Positions 29,790 to 40,283 of a stretch of DNA of 64,000 nt are shown in pieces. Location: NCBI RefSeq assembly GCF_001274635.1, contig NZ_LBGV01000001.1, positions 2,666,001 through 2,730,000 of the forward strand, in the 5' to 3' direction. The translations under genes and the position numbers were made by a program. The notes under the pieces were generated by a model, which made no database searches, was not told the DNA's origin, and worked only from the letters and a program-made list of their open reading frames with translations. Position 1 is the first letter of the stretch. The number at the start of each line of letters is the position of its first letter. Origin of the DNA: Persicobacter sp. CCB-QB2. Its GTDB lineage: Bacteria; Bacteroidota; Bacteroidia; Cytophagales; Cyclobacteriaceae.

Positions 29790-32700
29790 TTAGAAAGTTA
29801 ATCTAATAGTTCCAGATACCCCCTTAGTGGAAGGCATGTTGAAATAGTCTGCACCCTGAGCGTTAATCGATCCACCCAAGTTGGTTTCAGGATCTACACC
29901 TGTATAGTCGGTCTTCAACCAAAGGTTTCTTCCCGTTACAGAAACATTCACTCCGGATACACCTGGGATTCTGCTCACCAAGTTGCTTGGCAAAGTGTAG
30001 TTCAAGGAAAGCTCACGTAAACGAATCCAACCACCATCTTCAATATATGGACTAGAAGGACCTGTAAATCCAGAGCCCGGTCCTAATACGTACCAAGACT
30101 CATCTTTTGCAATTGACGTTTGGTTAGGAGAACCAGCCTCTACAGACTGACCATCTGGCGTCTGGCCACTTTCCGCATAAACTCCTTCGAATAAGAATTC
30201 TTCGCCACGACCGTCTACAGACTCCTGTGACATACCGAAGTAATTCAGTGCACCACGCGTACCATTCCAGATATCTCCACCCACTCTTACATCAATCAAA
30301 GCGGACAGCGAAAGTCCTTTATAGGATAAGGTATTACGGAATCCCATCAACCAGTCTGGGTTTGGATCACCAATTACCGCTTCGCCAGCAGCTACTTTAG
30401 GCACACCGTCAAGACCTACCAATACACGACCTTGCTCATCTGTCTCCCAAGTCGAACCATACAAAGTACCGTAAGCCATGCCTTTCACCAAACGCTGGTT
30501 AGCACCGGAGAAACCGTAAGGTAAACTTACTACATCTACCCCTTCAGCCAATTCCAATACTTCGTTCTTGTTTTTAGACCAGTTCACATTCATATCCCAC
30601 TGGAACCCTGAAGGAAGTTTCACTGGTGTTGCATGAAGGGCAATCTCAACCCCTCTGTTTTCCATTACCCCTGCATTCAAATACTGTGACTCATAACCGG
30701 TAGAACCTGCTACTGGCACCGAAATGATCAAGTCTTCAGAACGCTGAACATAGTAAGCCACATCAAAACCAACGCGATCTTCGAAGAAGTTCATTTCTAA
30801 ACCGATTTCTTGAGAAATTAGCTTCTCTGGACGCAATTTAGAGTTTCCTAACAAGTTAGACTCTGTAAATGCTACTTGCCCTTGGAATGGGAAGTTGAAG
30901 TAATCAATGTATGGAGAATATGGAGAGGAAGGCGTAAAATACGTTTTCGTTACGTAAACAGGTGGCTGGTTACCTACCTGAGACCAGTTCGCTCTAACCT
31001 TACCGAAAGAGATCACATCATTTGAATTCAACAAGTCAGAGAACACGAAACTTGTAGAGAAGGAAGGATAGATAAATGCGTTATCTGTTGCCTTACCGAA
31101 AGTTGAAGCAGCATCACGACGAACAGTAGCACCTACAAAGAAGATGTTTTTATAATCGAAAGAAGCATCAAAGAATGAACCCGAAGTTCTGATCACATAC
31201 TTATCTTCTGTGGAAGTCACCGTTTTTGCATTGGAGATGTTATAGAAATCTTTAATCGCTAAGTTATCTCCTTGTACACGGTTAGACTCATTCTGACGGT
31301 GGTTCAAAGAATGACCAAGCATCAAGTTCATTCCAATATCACCAAAAGTCTTATTGTAATTGATCATGAAATCAGAAGTAATCTCTGTATTGAATACATC
31401 GTAGTTGATGATACTACCAGCTGAATTCGCATTGGAACCAACCGCAAACTGCTGCTTACGCTTATCAGAATAATGATCCATTCCGATACGGTAAGTTACT
31501 TTCAGATCCTCCAAAGGTGTTACTTCTACTTGAGAGTATCCCATGATACGGTTTACATCATCTGTCAATGGGTTTTGATTGATGGTCCAATAAGGGTTAT
31601 CATAACCTGTTACCCCACGGTAAGAACGCTGTGACCCATCTGGATTCAAATAAGCGATAGGATCCTTAGGATCAGAAGCACCATTGGAGTTATCAAAAGA
31701 AGGTGTTGTTCTCAACAAACCAAGCATCAAACCGGATACATTGGATCCTTGTTGGATTCTGCGTCCACCTGAATTAGTGTAGTTGGCAGAAGTGGTCAAT
31801 TTCACATATTTACCAAGCTGGCCTACCCCTGTGATTCTAGCAGTAGTTCTTTTAAAATCATTCAATGGTACAACCCCTGACTGATCCAAGTGGGAAACAG
31901 ATGCGAATACAGATGCTACATCATTACCACCAGAAATATTGAAGGAAGTCTCATTCTTAATACCTGTCTGGAAGAAAGATCCTACATTGTCATAAGCGTT
32001 CAAGTTTGCATCCTCAGAAATTTTAGGACCAAAAGACAAAGCATAACCTTCAATGAAGTCACCGCCCCAACCCTGACCATAAGCCATATTGGTTTCTGGT
32101 AACTTGTTTACGGTAGAGGCTTCAAAAGTGTAGGACAAACTCGCTTTTAGCTTTTGACCCATCGCACCTTTTTTGGTGGTGATCATTACCACACCATTTG
32201 CTGCACGAGAACCGTAAAGAGCAGCAGCTGATCCACCTTTTAGGACGGTCATATCAGCAATATCATCTGGGTTAAGGTCAATCAGACGGTTTGATTCCGC
32301 AGCACCATCACGAGGGTCTTCAGTAAAGTTCATCGAGTTGTTTACCGGTACACCATCAATCACGAACAATGGTTGGTTATTACCAGTCAAGGAGGCGTTA
32401 CCACGGATTTTGATGTAGGAACCACCACCGGCAGCACCTGAGGATTGCGTAATCTGAACACCGGCTACTTTACCGGAAAGTGCAGATACCACGTTAGTTT
32501 CCTGTGCGGATAAAAGTTCTTTTGCATCGACTGTCTGTACCGCGTAAGCCAATGCTTTTTTACTCTTCTCAACACCAAATGCTGTAACGACTACCTCTGT
32601 CAACTGCTTGATATCAGCAGTCATGGTCATATCAATTTTGGACTGGGAACCAACTTTTACTTCCTCACTGGCCAAACCAATGAAAGAAAAAACTAAGGTA

Positions 32701-32906
32701 GTGTTGGATTCTTCCACATTGATCGAATACTTACCTTCAATATCGGTAACAGTACCGGTCGCCTGACCTTTGATCAATACGTTCACACCAGGGATGGGAT
32801 CCCCGTTCTCTTCAGCAGTTACCGTTCCGGTAACCACTCGGCCTTGCGCGAATGCTGCGGACATAGTAAGCAGCATGGCGAAAGCCATCAGTAAAGCTTT
32901 TTTCAT
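29790..32906 (-). CDS. SusC-like TonB-dependent transporter (1038 aa)
   Basis: The signal peptide (cleavage after AAFA, about residue 20) is followed by a regulatory-like domain RVVTGTVTAEENGDPIPGVN. The plug opens LTEVVVTAFGVEKSKKALAY, the variant usually paired with SusD-like_2 proteins, and contains SSGAAGGGSYIKIRGNAS and GGSAAALYGSRAANGVVMIT. The barrel ends GVSGTIRLTF with the terminal Phe. It is the first gene of a two-gene operon with the SusD at 28379-29770, and the gap is 19 bp. The gene is intact. Confidence 0.94.
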   Translation of the reverse strand: MKKALLMAFAMLLTMSAAFAQGRVVTGTVTAEENGDPIPGVNVLIKGQATGTVTDIEGKYSINVEESNTTLVFSFIGLASEEVKVGSQSKIDMTMTADIKQLTEVVVTAFGVEKSKKALAYAVQTVDAKELLSAQETNVVSALSGKVAGVQITQSSGAAGGGSYIKIRGNASLTGNNQPLFVIDGVPVNNSMNFTEDPRDGAAESNRLIDLNPDDIADMTVLKGGSAAALYGSRAANGVVMITTKKGAMGQKLKASLSYTFEASTVNKLPETNMAYGQGWGGDFIEGYALSFGPKISEDANLNAYDNVGSFFQTGIKNETSFNISGGNDVASVFASVSHLDQSGVVPLNDFKRTTARITGVGQLGKYVKLTTSANYTNSGGRRIQQGSNVSGLMLGLLRTTPSFDNSNGASDPKDPIAYLNPDGSQRSYRGVTGYDNPYWTINQNPLTDDVNRIMGYSQVEVTPLEDLKVTYRIGMDHYSDKRKQQFAVGSNANSAGSIINYDVFNTEITSDFMINYNKTFGDIGMNLMLGHSLNHRQNESNRVQGDNLAIKDFYNISNAKTVTSTEDKYVIRTSGSFFDASFDYKNIFFVGATVRRDAASTFGKATDNAFIYPSFSTSFVFSDLLNSNDVISFGKVRANWSQVGNQPPVYVTKTYFTPSSPYSPYIDYFNFPFQGQVAFTESNLLGNSKLRPEKLISQEIGLEMNFFEDRVGFDVAYYVQRSEDLIISVPVAGSTGYESQYLNAGVMENRGVEIALHATPVKLPSGFQWDMNVNWSKNKNEVLELAEGVDVVSLPYGFSGANQRLVKGMAYGTLYGSTWETDEQGRVLVGLDGVPKVAAGEAVIGDPNPDWLMGFRNTLSYKGLSLSALIDVRVGGDIWNGTRGALNYFGMSQESVDGRGEEFLFEGVYAESGQTPDGQSVEAGSPNQTSIAKDESWYVLGPGSGFTGPSSPYIEDGGWIRLRELSLNYTLPSNLVSRIPGVSGVNVSVTGRNLWLKTDYTGVDPETNLGGSINAQGADYFNMPSTKGVSGTIRLTF

Positions 32907-33735
32907 AATAAGTGGTTAAGATTAGGATGACAAAAGAAGAGGTGTTCAAACAAAAAAATGAGCCTCTCTTCATTTTTATCTAACTCAAATTTAATACAAT
33001 ATTTTATTCCTTCGCAAAGATGCTTAGCGAAATTTTATTGGGAAATCAGCTCAGGAGGGCGCACAAATTGACCTATTGACAGAGTCTAACAAGAATAGCA
33101 GCGTTTCGCAGGAAGTAAATTAAGGCTACTTTATTTAAATTTTAACGCTTTATTAATTTGATTAATTCAAACAAAAAAAATTTTAATCTCCTGATAAATA
33201 GTCGATTATGATTTAAAAAATTGTACTAACTAATCCTCTAAAATCCCTAATAACAATAATAACAAAACATGACATTTATCATGCTTATCAACCCCCTAAA
33301 ATTGCATTATTCTAATCTGATAAATTCTAAAAAAAAATAAAAAAGGGCGCTAATTACAAAATAGAAGAGATTTGATTTTCAACAATCCATTTCGAAAAAC
33401 GAAAAATCATCAAAAAAACAAGCTGCTTTTTGCCAAATTAACAATCCTAGTTTTGACTACTTTTCCCAAGGATGACTAACAAGACCAGATTTTACCTCCG
33501 AAAAAAATCGGATTTCACTTTCGGCTTAAAATATTATTCGCTCAAACCACTAAAACATGAGATTTTCAAAAAGCAACTCCCCCCAAACCTCCTCCTCTAT
33601 CCTCCCTATATCCATTTTAGTGAACATGGATCCTACAAAATAGTACCACACCTATATTTCATACCACCTGATTACCGACCAGGAAAACCATCTTTCATCA
33701 AAGAACCGTAAACTGCCTAGTCCATTTGAAAAATT
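32907..33735. other. Long AT-rich intergenic region upstream of a SusC gene
   Basis: This is about 830 bp, strongly AT-rich with poly-A tracts, holding the upstream region of the SusC at 29790-32906. A 79-codon open frame at 33472-33711 has no recognisable features and is judged spurious. MITE copy C begins at its right edge. Confidence 0.4.
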
Positions 33736-33956
33736 AACCCGGATTAGTTCATGCTTAAATCCTCGTTTAGCTGTGAGGCGGAAAAAATGAAGGAATAGTT
33801 TCCTATTTCTAGTTTTTTCCAACGAAACAGATGAATGAGGAGAAAGCAAGCTTGCCCAAATTTGGGCTATTATCAACCAAAGAAAACAAATTACAATGAA
33901 CTGAAAATAAACCCCTTGCACTTAATTAATAAGTATAGCGGTGAATAATTCGGGTT
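33736..33956 (-). repeat. MITE-like intergenic repeat, copy C (well conserved)
   Basis: This 221-bp copy starts AACCCGGATTAGTTCATGC and ends AGCGGTGAATAATTCGGGTT. Including flanking bases, the outer ends read ATTAACCCG and CGGGTTAAT. It has the central palindromes GCAAGCTTGC and CCCAAATTTGGG and the GGCGGAAAAAATGAAGGAAT block. It is one of the best copies for defining the ends. Confidence 0.85.
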
Positions 33957-34198
33957 AATGTCCCCCTCATCTGAGATGCTTTTAAAAACCATATTATGTG
34001 ATTTCAAATTTGAAATATCAGAAGTGAATTCGGATAATTTCCAACAACAGCGATACTATTCGCTTAAAATAAGCGGGAGTCTCTTCAATTCTAATTCTTC
34101 TTCCAATTTTTGGCAATTACCAATGCTCCCGCCGAAGAGATGCTTTATCCCCAATGGCTCAAGGTCAGAATTATCAACAATACACAGGCTACTCCTTT

Positions 34199-34218
34199 AA
34201 GCCGGATGACCCACCGCT
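34199..34218 (+). repeat. Possible remnant of a MITE left end
   Basis: AAGCCGGATGACCCACCGCT resembles the family left end AACCCGAATTATTCACCGCT, but no body of the repeat follows. It lies 50 bp before copy D, so it may be the remains of a third, truncated copy. Confidence 0.3.
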
Positions 34219-34267
34219 AAATGCGCTACCCTAACCAAGTCTCCCCCGCCTTCAATTATTTACAGTT

Positions 34268-34488
34268 AAGCCAGCTTATTTCTGCATAAATCCCGGTTTA
34301 GCTGCAAGGCGGGAAAAATGAAGGAATTGTTCCCTATTTCAAGTTTTTTTCCAACGAAGCAGCTGAATGAGGGGAACGCAAGCTTGCCCTAATTTGGGCT
34401 ATCAAAAATTTAAGAAAAGCACATTTAAAATCCTGAAGTAATCGCTTTGAACTGACTTAGTGAATATCAGCGGTGAATAAATCGGGTT
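34268..34488 (-). repeat. MITE-like intergenic repeat, copy D
   Basis: This 221-bp copy has the same length and orientation as copy C, 312 bp away. It starts AAGCCAGCTTATTTCTGC and ends AGCGGTGAATAAATCGGGTT. It keeps GCAAGGCGGGAAAAATGAAG, GCAAGCTTGCCC and TAATTTGGGC. It lies between copy C and the terminator of the ABC-F gene. Confidence 0.85.
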
Positions 34489-34537
34489 AAAGAATGTATC
34501 GTCCGTCATTCACCTGCTAAGAAATATCAACCAAAAA

Positions 34538-34566
34538 AAACCGCCCCAAATAAAATGAGGCGGTTT
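34538..34566 (-). terminator. Terminator of the ABC-F gene
   Basis: The hairpin AAACCGCC / GGCGGTTT has a 13-base loop and is followed on the minus strand by a T run. It lies 23 bp beyond the ABC-F stop. Confidence 0.8.
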
Positions 34567-34588
34567 CTAATTATACTATCACTTAAAA

Positions 34589-36504
34589 CTATTCCGCAAA
34601 TTCGGAAAGCTCTAACCAACGAAGCTCTTTTTCATCGAGTTGGTCTCCGATTTCCTCAATTTCCTTTGCCCAAGTAGCCAAATCCTCATGAGAGCCTGTT
34701 CCTGCATTCATTTTCTCGACCAGTTCCGCTTTTTGAATTTCCAGCTGCTCAATATCTTCTCCGAGCTGCTCAAACTCTTTTTGTTCTTTAAAGCTCAGCT
34801 TCTTTTTGGGCTGTTCTTTCTTTTGCTCAGCCTTCCAATCCGCCTTAGGTTTTTCTACCGCTTTGGCCGCCTCCACTCTTGCTCTTTCTTTTTCCGCCTC
34901 CTCAGTTCTGAAATCAGAATAATTACCGGCAAAGTCACGGATCAACCCCTGCCCTTCAAAAACAAAAGTATGATCTACCAGGCGATCCATAAAATAACGG
35001 TCGTGAGATACCAGCATCAGACAACCTCCGAATTTCGCCAGGAAGTCTTCCAAAACATTCAGGGTGATCAGATCCAGGTCGTTGGTCGGCTCATCGAGAA
35101 TCAGGAAGTTCGGATTCTTTATCAACACCCGCAGCAACTGCAGCCTTTTGCGCTCTCCCCCGAGAGTTTCCCGACCACATTATACTGCATTTTCGGCGGA
35201 AAAAGGAACAGGTTCAAAAATGCCGAGGCACTCAACGTTGATCCATCAGCCAATTCCACCACCTCTGCGACATCCTTGACCACATCAATCACCCGGGCTT
35301 CCGGATTAAAACTTGCATCCTCCTGGCGATAGTAACCGATATGAGTATTGATTCCCCGGTCAATTTCTCCGCTATCCGCTTCCAGTTGGCCGGTAATGAT
35401 ATTCAAGAAAGTGGATTTACCCACCCCGTTTTTACCAATAATCCCAATACGGTCTTTCTTTTTAAAGATATAGGAGAAATCCTTCACGAATGGCTGGCCG
35501 TCGTAAGACTTGTTCACCTTGTCCAGCTCCAGAATTTTCCCGCCCAGGCGTCTTTCCTGAACACTGAGCTCCATTTCATCTTTTTTCAAATTCTTATGCG
35601 CCGCCTTTTTCACATCCTGAAAGGCATCCACACGGTATTTGGCCTTTGTCCCACGCGCTTTTGGCTGACGACGAATCCAGTCCAGCTCCTTCTTATATAA
35701 ATTCTTAGCTTTATCAACCTCAGCAGCTTCAATCTGCTCCCGCTCCGCCTTTTTCTCCAGGAAATAGGAATAGTTGCCCTGATACTGGAAAATCTGACCA
35801 CCATCCAACTCTATAATATGGTTCGTCACTTTTTCAAGAAAATAACGGTCGTGCGTCACCAGGAGCAAAGCCATATTGGCCGTAGATAAGTATTGCTCCA
35901 GCCACTCAATGGTCTCCAGATCCAGGTGGTTGGTCGGCTCATCCAGAATCAAAAAGTCTGGTTTTTCAATTAATGCTCTCGCCAGAGAGATCCGCTTGCG
36001 CTGCCCGCCGGAAAGTTCACCTACTTTCTGCTCCAAATCATGCAGCCCCAGCTGCCCTAAAATTGTCTTGACCTGTGCCTCATAATCCCAGGCATTGGCC
36101 GCATCTATCTCCCCAATCAACTCCTGCAGACGCTCCGCAGACTTTTCATCCGTTGCAGAGCGCTCCAAATGGTATTCATAATCCCGAATTAGTGACAGTG
36201 TAGAATTCTCCGCATCGAAAACGGCCTCCCGAATGCTATCCCCTTCCTTAAAAACAGGTGACTGGGCCACAAAGGCGACTTTCACCCCTTCCCGAAAGGC
36301 CACAACGCCCTTATCTGCCTCTTCTCTTCCGGCAATGATTTTCATCAGGGTGGACTTCCCGCAACCGTTCACCCCCACCAGGGCAATTTTCTGCCCCTGA
36401 TTGATTCCAAAACTCACCCCGTTTAACAGCAACCGCTCGTCAAAGCTCTTGTGCAACTCTTCTATCGATAGGTAATTCAATGCTGATCTATTTTTATGCG
36501 GCAA
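34589..36504 (-). CDS. ABC-F family ATPase, Uup-like, frame broken
   Basis: This is a soluble twin-ATPase of the ABC-F group, which acts on ribosomes. The joined length is 638 aa. The first ABC domain has Walker A GVNGCGKST, signature LSGGQRKRISLARAL and Walker B FLILDEPTNHLD. A linker with the ERxxIEAAEVDKAKNLYKKE helix follows. The second domain has GKNGVGKST, LSGGERKRLQLLRVL and FLILDEPTNDLD. A C-terminal coiled coil (about residues 565-635) is like that of Uup. The frame breaks in the C5 run 35157-35161: the existing frame reads LSGESAKG, and adding one base gives the required LSGGERKR. The initiator may be the ATG at 36504 or the TTG at 36480 before NYLSIEEL. Breaking the second signature motif would inactivate the protein, so an assembly error is likely. 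Confidence 0.92.
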
Positions 36505-36539
36505 AGCCGCTGTGACTCATTATATATCAGGGCGAAGAT

Positions 36540-37257
36540 AGTGATTTTCTAGAGAGCATGTTAAAAGTTCAGATAGACAAATAAAAAATTGATCCCAAAA
36601 CTTGGGCTTAATAGTCAGGCATCATTTCCACCATTATAATTGCTCCAAAAGAGATCCTTCCTTACCTCACTCATTATTGAAAAAAAACAGCCATCAACAA
36701 TAAGCACCCCAACCATTACAGCCGTAATCACTGATATTTTAAAAAAAACAGTATTATTGAAATATAAATATTTTTTGAAATTACACCTATATTTTTTTCA
36801 ACAAAACACAACATCTAACTGTAGGTATCCATTTTAGACGCCAAAATTATAACATCAAAAAGCTATTCACAGAAGACCTTGGACTTCCAAAGAAATAGAA
36901 GTCCATAAAGATTGAGTTTCAGTCCAAACAACGAGTATTTAATTTATTCTAAATCCCTTTCTCCCAATAGGTGAGACCTAAGTAGTCAAAAAAGGCTACA
37001 GGAATAAGTTTGATGAGGTACCGCAAGCCATTTCATCACTGGTAAGTGAGGTATAATAAAACGTACCCCCTGTTTTTGCTACTTCCTTATTGGTTCGGTG
37101 CACTCATCAAAAATAGGGATCAAAATTCAATAAATCTATGATTTATACATTACACCCAAAACAAAAAATTTATATTTTCATTACATTTAATACTATATCA
37201 TATCAAAAAATAACAATCTTTTCCTGCCATGAAACCTCATTAAAACAATCCCACTTC
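36540..37257. other. AT-rich intergenic region
   Basis: About 700 bp without a convincing gene. It contains a small perfect hairpin GGACTTC / GAAGTCC near 36892-36913 without a T-tract. A segment at 36980-37120 is of more even composition and could be decayed coding sequence, but nothing in it is recognisable. Confidence 0.35.
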
Positions 37258-37489
37258 AACCACTAATTATTAATAAGCATTATTCTCCGTCAGATACAAA
37301 AAGCACAACAAAGAAAATTATTTTCAGTGCAATGGTGGCCTATTGCTATTTTTTAATTTACCCAAATTGGGCTAGGCTTACTTTCTCCTCCTTCATCTGC
37401 TTCCCTGATAAAACTCGAAATAGGAAACTATTCCTTCATTTTTCCCGCCCTATTACCAAACGAGGGTTTTAGCATGAAGAATACAGGAT
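37258..37489 (+). repeat. MITE-like intergenic repeat, copy E
   Basis: The right two-thirds are clear: CCCAAATTGGGC, ACTTTCTCCTCCTTCATCTG, AAAACTCGAAATAGGAAACT, TTCCTTCATTTTTCCCGCC and ending GCATGAAGAATACAGGAT. The left end is degraded (AACCACTAATTATT), so the left boundary is approximate. It lies 45 bp from the terminator at 37534-37555. Confidence 0.7.
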
Positions 37490-37533
37490 AATCGAGGAAA
37501 ATAGCCCACCTAAAAAGCTCACTCAATAAAAAA

Positions 37534-37555
37534 AGCACCTCATTGCTGAGGTGCT
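37534..37555 (-). terminator. Terminator of the TonB-dependent receptor gene
   Basis: AGCACCTCA / TGAGGTGCT has a four-base loop, followed on the minus strand by seven T. It lies 39 bp past the receptor's stop codon. Confidence 0.85.
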
Positions 37556-37594
37556 CGACGTTGTTGTTTGGAAGTAATATCAATTTCCGTAGTT

Positions 37595-40087
37595 CTAAAA
37601 CTGCTCCTTACCAAATGAGCCGTTCGTCTTTTTCACTTTCTTCGATTTACCGGACTGGAATCTGTAGGTCAGGCCTAATTCCATGATCGGGCCATAGCGG
37701 TAGTATTCCGTATCCTGGAAGAAAATCTGATCTCCCTGACCGTTATATCCTGCAGTATTCAACCCCTTGATATTGGAGCCGAACACATCCTCTACGCGCA
37801 AAGCGATCTGTAATTGATCCATCTTCTTTGGCGTATAATTCAGTGCCACATTGGAAAGATAGAACAAATCATTTTCTCCTTGCGCGGTTACCGTAGCCGA
37901 TTTCACCTGCATGTCCCAGGCAAAAGCCAGCCCCTTCACGATCGGTGCATTCAGGTTGGTATTGATCGTCCAGTTGGTGGATTTGGTATCAACGGTATAG
38001 TCAAAAATATCTCCCTGAATTGCGTAGGAATAAAGGGAACCACCCACGAACAATTTCACCTTGCTGCCCAGTCTCCAGTTGGTATTCAACTCCAGTCCCA
38101 GCGCCTGATCATTTCCTGCATTGGTATAAGAACGCATCAGTACGTTCTGCTCCTGATCCACGGTATTCACGCGGAAAATCGCATTCTCGGTAGCGCGGTA
38201 GAAGGCCGTCATCGTCACATCCACTAAAGCCATATCCTTGGAATAAGAAGCCTCAATATTGTTGATGTACTCTGGCTGCAAAGTCGGGTCACCAATTTCA
38301 TACACCTCATAATGTCTTCTCCATAAGAATGGCGCCATATTCTTTGTTGGCGGACGGTTGATTCTTCTGGAACCGGAAAGGATCAATCGCTGATCTTCTG
38401 CCAATTGATAATCCAGCATCAAAGCGGGGAACAGGTTCGGCTGCTTGGTTTCATAAATCTTCTCGCCTTCGCGCTCCGGATCAAAGATATTTTGGTAGTC
38501 GGTATTTTCCAGCTCCAACTCCTGATCGGTATACTCAAAACGTAAACCGGCATTCATCTTCAATTTATTAAAAGAAGCGCCATAGTTCACATAAGCGGCA
38601 TAAATATCACGACGCAGGTCTACTCCATTACTGTAAGGCGTTTCCCATTCCCCGGAGGAGAGGTTGTAATCTTCATAATCAAAATCACCACCCTGTCTCA
38701 ACCACTGTGGTTGGAAACCAGTCTCGATTTTCTGATTCTCCGCTACCGGAATGGTAAAATCAAAACTCAGGCGATAACCGTCCAATGGGTTATTATCATG
38801 CTGACGGTAATGCACCAAAAGCTCACCACGGTCATGATCATGATTAGAGGCCTGATTTTTGTTATCCAAATCGCCCCAAAGTCTGGACTTTTCATAAAGA
38901 CCGGCCACATTCAACTGAATGCCCGACTCCCATTTTTTCTCATAATCCATTGCCCAGGACTGGAAGGAACCTTTTTTGGCGTGGGTGTTGGGGTTAAAAA
39001 TCACCTCATTTTCACGGCCGGCAATCGGATTTCCATCAATATCTCCGATGAAGTTATGGTAGTAATAGTCAGCAGTTCGCGTTTCTTCTTTAAAACCGTA
39101 GTAATAAGAAGCATTCAGTTTACTGCTCTCACTAAAATCATAAGATACGCCCAAATTTACCGTTGCATTTCTATGCCATTCCGGACGGTCACCGGCAGCC
39201 TGCATATGGTAGTAGCTACCATCTTCCTGCAAAATACGGGCATCCCCGGTACGACTTCCTCTTACATCACGGCTGCTATAACTTGCGCCTCCGTATAAGG
39301 TCCATTTGTCTTTGGCATGGGTAAAGTTCATCGAGCCCGAATATCTTCTTGGGTCCATTCCTTCATGCCATGGCGTTCCCCCACCCATCACATCCGCAGT
39401 GAAAGTAGTCCCCTGCATCACATTTCCGGTCGTGGTGATGTTGATGATGCCTGCATTTCCCTGTGCCTCATATCGTGCAGAAGGAACGGTGATCACCTCA
39501 ATATTCTTGATAGAGGCCGCCGGAATTTGCTGTAACAAAACGGAGGGTTCAATTTGGGTCGGCTTCCCATCAATATATACCAGGAAACCGGAAGTTCCAC
39601 GTAAACTCACTTCACCATCAGGGCTGATGCTTACCGAAGGAATATTTCTCAAAAGATCAGTAGCTGCTCCGGAGCGGGCAGTGGCAAAATCTTCTGCATT
39701 AAATACTTGTCGGTCAATCTGACGGGTGGCCGTTTCACGCTGTCCGGTGACCTCAACGGATTCAAGCTGTTTGGCATCTATCCCTAAACCGATTTTTCCC
39801 AATTTCAAATCTTCTCCTTTTGCCAGCTTCACGGCAGTCTGATGAGCATGATAACCCACGAAACTGACCTGTAATTGAAAGTCTCCCGCGGGTACTTTCT
39901 TCAATTCGAACTTACCATCCAAATCCGTCATCCCGCCGGTTACTAATTGGTCTTTTTCAAAAAGCGCCACCTGGGCAAATGATAATGGTGCCTGATTTTC
40001 TCCATCGACTACCGTCCCGGAAATTTTGGACTGCGCCCAAAGCAATTGGGGAACAAACAGCAGCAGGCTAAATAAAAAATGTTTCAT
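37595..40087 (-). CDS. TonB-dependent outer-membrane receptor, non-SusC type (830 aa)
   Basis: The signal peptide (cleavage after LLWAQ, about residue 19) is followed by a carboxypeptidase-regulatory-like domain SKISGTVVDGENQAPLSFAQ. A plug starts LESVEVTGQRETATRQIDRQ and contains LLRNIPSVSISPDGEVSLRG. The C-terminal barrel is of the 'outer membrane beta-barrel family protein' class. It lacks the SusC-specific GYGS box and has no SusD partner, so it is not part of a glycan SusCD system. The C-terminus carries a basic extension (KSKKVKKTNGSFGKEQF) after the last predicted strand. The ligand is unknown. An AraC-type regulator lies 196 bp upstream on the same strand and might control it. Confidence 0.9.
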   Translation of the reverse strand: MKHFLFSLLLFVPQLLWAQSKISGTVVDGENQAPLSFAQVALFEKDQLVTGGMTDLDGKFELKKVPAGDFQLQVSFVGYHAHQTAVKLAKGEDLKLGKIGLGIDAKQLESVEVTGQRETATRQIDRQVFNAEDFATARSGAATDLLRNIPSVSISPDGEVSLRGTSGFLVYIDGKPTQIEPSVLLQQIPAASIKNIEVITVPSARYEAQGNAGIINITTTGNVMQGTTFTADVMGGGTPWHEGMDPRRYSGSMNFTHAKDKWTLYGGASYSSRDVRGSRTGDARILQEDGSYYHMQAAGDRPEWHRNATVNLGVSYDFSESSKLNASYYYGFKEETRTADYYYHNFIGDIDGNPIAGRENEVIFNPNTHAKKGSFQSWAMDYEKKWESGIQLNVAGLYEKSRLWGDLDNKNQASNHDHDRGELLVHYRQHDNNPLDGYRLSFDFTIPVAENQKIETGFQPQWLRQGGDFDYEDYNLSSGEWETPYSNGVDLRRDIYAAYVNYGASFNKLKMNAGLRFEYTDQELELENTDYQNIFDPEREGEKIYETKQPNLFPALMLDYQLAEDQRLILSGSRRINRPPTKNMAPFLWRRHYEVYEIGDPTLQPEYINNIEASYSKDMALVDVTMTAFYRATENAIFRVNTVDQEQNVLMRSYTNAGNDQALGLELNTNWRLGSKVKLFVGGSLYSYAIQGDIFDYTVDTKSTNWTINTNLNAPIVKGLAFAWDMQVKSATVTAQGENDLFYLSNVALNYTPKKMDQLQIALRVEDVFGSNIKGLNTAGYNGQGDQIFFQDTEYYRYGPIMELGLTYRFQSGKSKKVKKTNGSFGKEQF

Positions 40088-40283
40088 TAATAATGTGTGT
40101 TTACAATAATTTTATCATTGATGACTTAGTGGAAAAGCACATAAGGAATTATCCAAATCCCCTATTACAAAATTAGGGCAGACTGGATGGACAAAATGGT
40201 GCAATTTTCCCAAAAAGTGGTCAATTTGAAAATCAAGATTAGATTTGCATTAATATTGGTTTTTTCAAAGTCAGATCGTGCTA

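Noticed and set aside
33472..33711. 79-codon open frame upstream of MITE copy C
   Set aside because: It lies in AT-rich spacer and shows no domain, signal peptide or conserved neighbour.
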